Part shown: positions 57,798 to 64,000 of the stretch, piece by piece | Layout: each line of letters opens with the position of its first letter | Position numbering within the stretch: the stretch's first letter is position 1 | DNA from: Apostichopus japonicus | Lineage: Eukaryota > Echinodermata > Holothuroidea > Aspidochirotida > Stichopodidae | Assembly: GCF_037975245.1 (NCBI RefSeq) | Contig: NC_092564.1 | Coordinates: forward strand, 3,437,984 to 3,501,983 | DNA: 64,000 nt | Direction: 5' to 3' | Notes under the pieces: model-generated | What the model was told of the DNA's origin: nothing | Databases searched by the model: none | The model's input: the letters and a program-made list of their open reading frames with translations, nothing else | Position numbers and translations under genes: made by a program

Positions 57798-60700
57798 CTC
57801 ACGGTACAACGTGGCCAACTTTATTTTCTAGTTGATGTATTCTTGACAACATCGGATACATTTGGTATATTTACTTAGCTAAAATGGCTCTGCATACATT
57901 AAGTTTAACTCGCTTAATAGTACACCGGGCAGTTTCCCCGATTTGAGAGTGATCGGATTTAGACAATAAATTTGATTTACGTACCGACGCCTCAGATATT
58001 TGAATCGGAGTCGAGTTGATGCAAGGAGACAATGCCATAAAATATCCTCTCTGTTATGGAAGTAGTAACTTAATTGTCAAGAGAAGTCAACATTTTTAAA
58101 GGGCAGTAGAAAAGTTAAATTTTAACTTGAGACTGATCATCACCCACCTGGTTTATATAACAAAAAGCAGAATGAAGAACAATAAGAATTATGCGTTGGG
58201 CCTTCTGTCTTCCATATATAAAGGTTTGTAGTTAAGGCCATAAAAGGGTTCAGAAAATGATGGCGCTGACATTTGGAGCCGCTGCTCGTAGTGAAGTTTT
58301 AAATAACATATTATTTTGTTTGTAAAAGTTAAAAGAATATGATGCATCTTCTGAAGAAAGGGATTGTCACATTTAAGCGTTGTAAAGAATACGTGAAAAG
58401 AATTTACGAATCCCACGTAACTACATATAGACCCGGTAAATCGTCCCTACGACGAACTGCGACGAAAAAAATCAATCTAGTTTTACACCAAAGTACGAAC
58501 TACAACGGCTATGGAGACCAAGTTACCTCCAGGGTAAGCGATGGAGCGATTGCAACGCCTATTTCCTCCAACAAATATACTTAATATTATAGTGACCCGG
58601 TTACCTGACCTCACATACTATTCAGAACAACACTTGCCTGCTCAACATAACTTTACGCAGCTCAGTTTTTCGTGCATGGTTACTGGACAGTCGTGCTTTG
58701 TTTCGTTAAACATATTCAAATAGTAAGCATGCATATTTATTTGCAGTTAAGTTCGGCGTAAAATTTGTTCACGTATTATTTATAAGAATTTAAATGTTAC
58801 AAATATTATGAAGTCATTTGGAAGGTTCTTGTCTTCGCCATACAAAGTGCACTGAGGGAGGGATTTTGACCTAACGAATCAGGAAATAAACACTAAGTTT
58901 TGTCAGGCAACGAACTTCAGTGACAGGAATATCCATTCAATTAATATTTTACTATTTTACAACCTCTATCAATCCGCTAGTTTCATTTTTGGGTCTGCTT
59001 GGGCCAACATGGTGTCATGTGACACTTTATTTTTTTGCACTAACAAGGTATAGATTTCATATTTCGTATGCGCAAATCCCTTCAACACTCTTGTTGGGTG
59101 TAAACTAAGCCGGTGATGCCACGCAACATGGTTCAGTTTCAATTTCAAAGACACTGGCAAAAGATAGGAGCACGATGCTTTAAATTGAAAGTCAACACAC
59201 CTTTCCTATAGGCTATGCTGATATTGAGTATTAACATAATAATCCAAATGGATATTACATGCTTTCAATTTAACTTTGTGCCAGTCTATTGATAGTCATA
59301 CCGAAAGCAGATTGCTACACTTACTGAATAATGCAAGGCCACATTTCATTGAAAGAATAAAATGTCTCGCTGGTTTCTCCTTTCCCCCTCAGATATATCT
59401 TGTACCTAGCACTAAAACGATTACACACGAATAACAAATTAACACGGATGTTCCATTGCCAATATTTATCTTGAACTACAGATGTAATAGTATAATATAT
59501 TTTTCATACATCTATGTTCAATAACCACTAAAATTGGCATCAATGTAATTCGTTTCTAATTAAGAAGTCTCAATTAATATCCACATTTCCTAAATTACTA
59601 GCTTAGACTAGGGTCCCATTTTGCGTTCTGGTCCTCATTTATTACGCTGGAGAGCTTTGACACTAAGCCGATATACGTATGAGTCGGATTTAAAATCGGC
59701 GGGCTCGATTAAGCAACCTCTATAGGGTATACACTGAGTCAATGTGGATAGATATAATACATGTGAATATGTATTGTGTTAGTAACAGTAAAAAAAAAAT
59801 ACCAAATACCAAATATTACTATGATGTACCTTCCTAGTAAGGCTTTCAAATAGTTATTACATGGGTTATAAATTCGTTACTATGGATATGCAATAAATGC
59901 TAAATGTTTTTGTAAGGTTTGAAATAAAATACACTACATATTCGAGAAAAGTCCAATGAGGAAATATGAACATATTTACATATGACACTGAACAATTGCA
60001 ATCTTGTTCATGTAGCTCAGTTAATGATAATATTTACACTCTTCAAAAAAAAAAACGTTGCAATATTTACAGGATGAAAGTAAAATACAAAAAAAGAATA
60101 GAAAAGGAAGATGCCATTGATCACAGAAAACATTTGCATATTCTAAATCAAAAAGAAAATATTTACAACAATATCGTTGAGTATTATGGCTTAAAATCAT
60201 TTTAAGCAAGTTTGTAGTTGAGGTTTATGAATAGGTTTGTAACTGACATGTAGAAATGCGCATCATTTATCAACTTTCAATTAATACAAATCGCCAAATT
60301 TCCACAGTACTTATATACAGTATACTACAGTCTAAAATAATTTTTCTTACTTAGCAATTTTATCGCTAACTATTGCATCGTGTAACATTAATTTTTTTCA
60401 GGCATAATTGAAACATCAAGAATTGTAAAAACATCATACTTTCAGCTCTAATTGAGCCGTTGTTCATCCTTTTTGTCTAAATAGGAGCTTATATCAAGTA
60501 GATTAACGTTTGCTACGACTTTATACAATGGTGATATTTAAAACGTTTGAAAAAAAAAACTGCATAAAAAGTTGAGAATGATCCTCTTCTATTGACAAAA
60601 AGAATAATAAATATGATTATGTCTAACTGGAACTTTTTTGTCGTCTCACCCCTCTTCATATAACAATTGTTCGAAATTGCCAACGACTGGCTGCTTAGAG

Positions 60701-60889
60701 TGTAAAGTCCTTCGGTTTGTTACATTTACTGACCTGCTGTCTTGCATGGGAGCATTTGCTACTTGTGTAGTAAAGTATTTATAACTTCCAGCTTTCTCGA
60801 AGGAGAGAAATATTGTTACCTTATATAAGACTCTAGAAATAGACCCAGTTCTTTGATGGTGGAACACAATTTCTGATCGTAAAAGTACA

Positions 60890-60895
60890 TTTATT
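60890..60895 (-). terminator. Candidate poly(A) signal AATAAA, second receptor
   Basis: Minus-strand AATAAA 235 bp after the TAA. It lies just beyond the end of the in-frame downstream open frame (stop near 60905). Confidence 0.4.
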
Positions 60896-61129
60896 CTTAG
60901 GATATTAAGAACATGTTTCTGAAATCAAGTTACTTAACAATTTCCTCCTCAAAGTGTTGTTGTTGTTATAGTCGCAGGTACCATTTTCTTCTATGACCTT
61001 TGTTTCATTATCACAGTTGATGTCATCTTTATAACTCTTGCTATTGTAAATGTCATTGTTCAGTCTCCGATACCTCTTCAAAGTGTAAATTGAAACGTAT
61101 GAGAATAACATTGATATATTGTACAAGAT

Positions 61130-61257
61130 TTACACGATGCGTTCTCCATTCCTTGATTGTCGATCAAAAAGGTAATGCCATCCAGCAGAAAAGAACAGAA
61201 CCACTTTCTTGGGGAATCTTTTCTTGATGTAGACAATGGTTCTGAGTAATGCTTCAC
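61130..61257 (-). CDS. Second receptor, last exon
   Basis: Acceptor tcttag. It encodes the basic tail and stops at TAA (61130-61132). The reading frame stays open for another 74 codons after that stop. Confidence 0.78.
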
Positions 61258-64000
61258 CTAAGAACAAAAAATTGGTAAACAGGCATCGATGGTTTTGTTT
61301 GTTTATTTATTTATTAATGACTAAATCAATTCATAAATATGTATGTATAAAGCACCGTAATTTATTTGAAGTTGTTAATGGTGGGGGGGGGGGAGGATGT
61401 TAGTAGATGGTTGGTCTGTTACACATGGAAAATATGTGCTGTGTGCATCTGTAAAATTGTACATAAATTTAAGTTTTACAATAGTTTGTGACTCTTAGTT
61501 TTGAACTAAGGTCATATGTAGAGTATTTTTCATTTGGAGACTTTTGATATTATTATATCGTTTTAACATATATATATATCGATCGTGACATTAATGCGAC
61601 TCACACACCGTCATTAGTGTAAAGGGATTGGTACTGAGTCATTGAAAGTGGCATTCATTTTCTCAAGGTTAACATTGGTTTTCGTGTCCTGGTTCTTAAA
61701 TTGATGACTCTCCTCACAATTTTGTTAAATATTTCAGGTTACTGAGAACAGACAAAGCAAGTTAAACCATTGCGATTGTTGCCAATTGTCAAAGATATGA
61801 AAAATAAATATGAAAGTATCTACGTGTAGCTTTATAGCTATGAAACAAGGTAATCGGTTAACTTGCCTGCAATCAAGAATAAGACGGCTATATTTAAAAC
61901 TATGATGAAAATTGCCGTAGGGTGTTTTGTTCCCCGAATATCTGCCTTGGCTGAAGCTATCACAACATTGATGAAAATCGCAGCAAGTGAAAAAAGCTGA
62001 AGAAAGAGAGAGAAAGGAGAGAAACTTTGAACAATGATTATGAAGATCAGTTTATGTTACATTAGTGTATAAGAATGTCTACCCAGCCAATCCACACTCT
62101 TCTCAATAAATTTGGGTCTCGTCAAGAAAATCGGGGTTTGCTCCCCTTCTTTCTTTCCTCCTTTGATACTATAATGGTTTTTTAAGGTAGTAAGTACGCC
62201 CTTGCAAATGGTATTCACTTTTCTGACAACAATCTTGCTCAGCCTATTGCTGTATTAAGTGAGTTTGAATTCTTCAGTCATCTCGGATTAGGATATAACC
62301 CTATAACAGTTGCTCAGGGTAATTGCAATCGCACCCATTTGTAGCGTTATTGTGCTATTGTGTCAGTATTTTTTATGTGATTTTGCATATATTACATTTT
62401 TAACATCTTACTGATCATTCAAAGAAATATTGTTGATCCTTTCATGGATTCTGTTATTACATTTCAAAAGGCGAATTATCATCCTTTCTAGAAGCTCAAC
62501 CTCGCAGCTCGTCATGTATAGGACAATCCCCGACACGTGCTATTATCGGCGTACACCCTTGCCGTATAAACTTTCAAAAAACAATAAAATCTGCCTTTTT
62601 TGTTACTCTTTTTTCTCTCCTGGGAGTGTTATACTTTGTTACACCAAGATGTTTCTTTGATCACTTCCTTTCACAACTAATGAAACGAATGAAACGAATG
62701 AAACGAATGAAACGAATGGAACGAATGAGATGGAATGAGATGGAATGAGGTGGAATGAGATGGAATGAGATGGGATGGAATGAAATGGGATAAAATGGGA
62801 TGAGATGGAATGAGATGGGATGAGGTGAATGAGGTGGATGTGCTGGGTGAGGTGGATGAGATGGCATGAGATGGAATGATATGGAATGAGATGGAATGAG
62901 ATGGGATGAGGTGGATGCCATGGATGAGGTGAATTAGGTGAATGTGGTGGATGAGGTGGATGAGATGGATGAGATGAATGAAAGGTTATGGCTTTACCTG
63001 TAGTCGCTGATCACAGGGACACTTCATTGGCATGTACCTGGCATGCAGTGTTAGGAACAAAACGGATACACAGATGGTCGGAGGAACTGTCCGATCGTCC
63101 CATCCATAAATGGTCAACAAAATGGTCTGTGTACACTTCCGTATCAGCTCTAGGATTTCCCAAAACCAGAATTGACTTTTGTAGTTTTCACAAAGAAAAT
63201 TGAGCCAAGTCGGGATAACAGGCGGGACATCACTGTAATCAACAACAAGCGGTATGTCATCTTCAGAAGTTGAATTTTCTCCATTTAAATTGTTATCATC
63301 AGTTGGTCGACGATAAGTAGACCAACGCGAACAATGTTTCCACAAGAAGCAAAAGAGTGTTGCTGGAAACGCGATGACGTATAAAAGTGTAAAACAATAC
63401 GCTGCTATATTGTACGAATGAAACGCTGATGTTTTACAGTCTATCCCATAGTCAGATCGTAGAAGACGCCTAGTTTCATTCTCTGTGGCATTGTCATGCA
63501 ATGGAAATTCCTGGCATGCACTTGGATACATGTTGAAAATAACGGTGGATATACCCGGATACATGCAAAAGAAGAGTACAGTAACATACGTAAGAAGACG
63601 GTCCTTTAACTTCCTCAGTTTGGTAGACACCAATTGCGTTTCAGAAGGAAGATAGTTATACTTCAGGTAAGCTCGCTTAGCTTGATAGAAAAGAGATGCG
63701 GAGCAAATGATAAATATTGGCATAATTATACCAATAACGAATCGACCTTCAGGGTTTAATTCCTTATTTTCTAATAAGCACCTGGCGCCTGAAACGTCAC
63801 GTATAATGTTCAGTTCCATCAAAGATATCACAGTTCCCATGGGTACGAGTGGGTCGGCCCAGCTGACGTCATGTAATGATTCTAGTAACTTTCCAACGAT
63901 TTGATAGAATCCTAACAGGATTTTAGTCCTAGATATCAACACATTTATCACAGAACGCTTTTTGGTTGTGTTTTTTCGTTCCTTTTCAAATTGCCATGAC
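61130..64000 (-). CDS. Second LRR-type multi-pass receptor, 3' part (three exons, runs off the window)
   Basis: Tandem paralogue of the gene at 38440-54006. Exons 5' to 3': (beyond 64000)-62998, 61996-61867, 61257-61130. They encode the membrane domain from SWQFEKERKNTTKKRSVINV onward, the acidic loop, WEILELIRK, the last helices, and the tail GEALLRTIVYIKKRFPKK ... SAGWHYLF ending at TAA. Only about the last 420 codons are visible, so the LRR part is assumed from the paralogue. The large exon is about 92% identical in protein to its partner by eye, while the two last exons are only about 60-70% identical. Confidence 0.82.
61381..61396. repeat. G-run in the last intron of the second receptor
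   Basis: GGTGGGGGGGGGGG-type run on plus; C-run in the transcript. Confidence 0.6.
61865..61866 (-). other. GC 5' splice site, second receptor
   Basis: AG|GCAAGT, a perfect GC-AG donor context. Same place and phase as 39427-39428 in the paralogue. Confidence 0.72.
61867..61996 (-). CDS. Second receptor, penultimate exon
   Basis: Acceptor tcttcag. It encodes LFSLAAIFINVVIASAKADI and IFIIVLNIAVLFLIA. GC donor (GCAG|GCAAGT), as in the paralogue. One codon longer than the partner exon. Confidence 0.78.
62678..62985. repeat. ATGA/TGGAATGAGA satellite
   Basis: About 300 bp of AACGAATGA then TGGAATGAGATGGGATGAGG-like repeats. It starts 12 bp beyond the donor of the large exon of the second receptor and lies in its intron. 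The open frame across it is repetitive and not a gene. Confidence 0.9.
62998..64000 (-). CDS. Second receptor, large membrane exon (partial)
   Basis: Open in frame from the window end to donor gtaaag at 62997. It carries the same order of motifs as 42226-43850, with an acidic-loop replacement (NLNGENSTSEDDIP) as the main difference. Confidence 0.85.

Larger units (their letters stand above)
54007..60889. other. Intergenic region between the two tandem receptor genes
   Basis: Runs from the start of receptor gene 1 to the end of receptor gene 2. It contains a degenerate repeat fragment (55362-55416), a 68-bp satellite (57464-57797), G- and C-rich runs near 55540, and several short open frames without recognisable motifs. 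I see no exon of a third gene. Confidence 0.55.

Noticed and set aside
58339-58584. 81-codon plus-strand open frame between the receptor genes
   Set aside because: No splice context, signal peptide or family motif; treated as chance.
60646-60867. 73-codon minus-strand open frame beyond the second receptor
   Set aside because: It has a protein-like look but lies after the likely poly(A) signal in a different frame, with no convincing acceptor or partner exon.
62661-62921. 86-codon open frame rich in HPISFHLI repeats
   Set aside because: Translation of the simple satellite next to the second receptor exon.

Overview
The window is AT-rich animal genomic DNA. It has short, phase-consistent exons bounded by GT/AG, long introns full of minisatellites, a tRNA-derived SINE family and several small inverted-repeat elements. 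The gene content (a THSD7-type thrombospondin-repeat receptor, and LRR receptors with an ephrin-receptor-like cysteine-rich region) fits a marine invertebrate. A deuterostome such as an echinoderm, perhaps a sea cucumber, is my guess; the sequence does not prove it. There are no prokaryotic features, CRISPR arrays or rRNA genes.

Plus strand, 1-30.7 kb: the 3' two-thirds of a THSD7A/THSD7B-like gene. I joined 22 coding exons (446-30164) by reading frame and splice sites. They give 1165 codons plus stop with every junction phase agreeing. The product has alternating canonical (WxxWxxC) and divergent TSP1 repeats, a cysteine-rich juxtamembrane part, one transmembrane helix and a short cytoplasmic tail. 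The 5' exons lie before the window.

30.7-38.4 kb: intergenic DNA between two convergent genes. It holds a SINE, a degenerate 3-copy repeat, a 14-copy 50-bp satellite and a 9-copy 68-bp satellite.

Minus strand, 38.4-54.0 kb: a complete-looking 15-exon receptor gene of 994 aa. It encodes a signal peptide, an LRR N-cap, about ten LRRs (mostly one per phase-2 exon of 66-72 bp), a GCC2/GCC3-like cysteine-rich region, then about 7-9 membrane segments and a basic tail. I do not recognise a named gene. A second, very similar gene starts (3' end first) at 61.1 kb and leaves the window at 64.0 kb, so this is a tandem receptor cluster.

Main points of interest. (1) In two unrelated genes, the 3' end of an exon together with its 5' splice site has been amplified into an intronic minisatellite of decoy donors (18.9-19.3 kb and 45.1-45.7 kb). 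(2) The two LRR receptor paralogues are nearly identical in the large membrane exon but much less alike in the next two exons, which suggests gene conversion. (3) Both paralogues use a GC-AG intron at the same place, where the alternative GT two bases downstream would end the protein at once. (4) There are five copies of a tRNA-like SINE and two copies of a TTTAAA-ended MITE.
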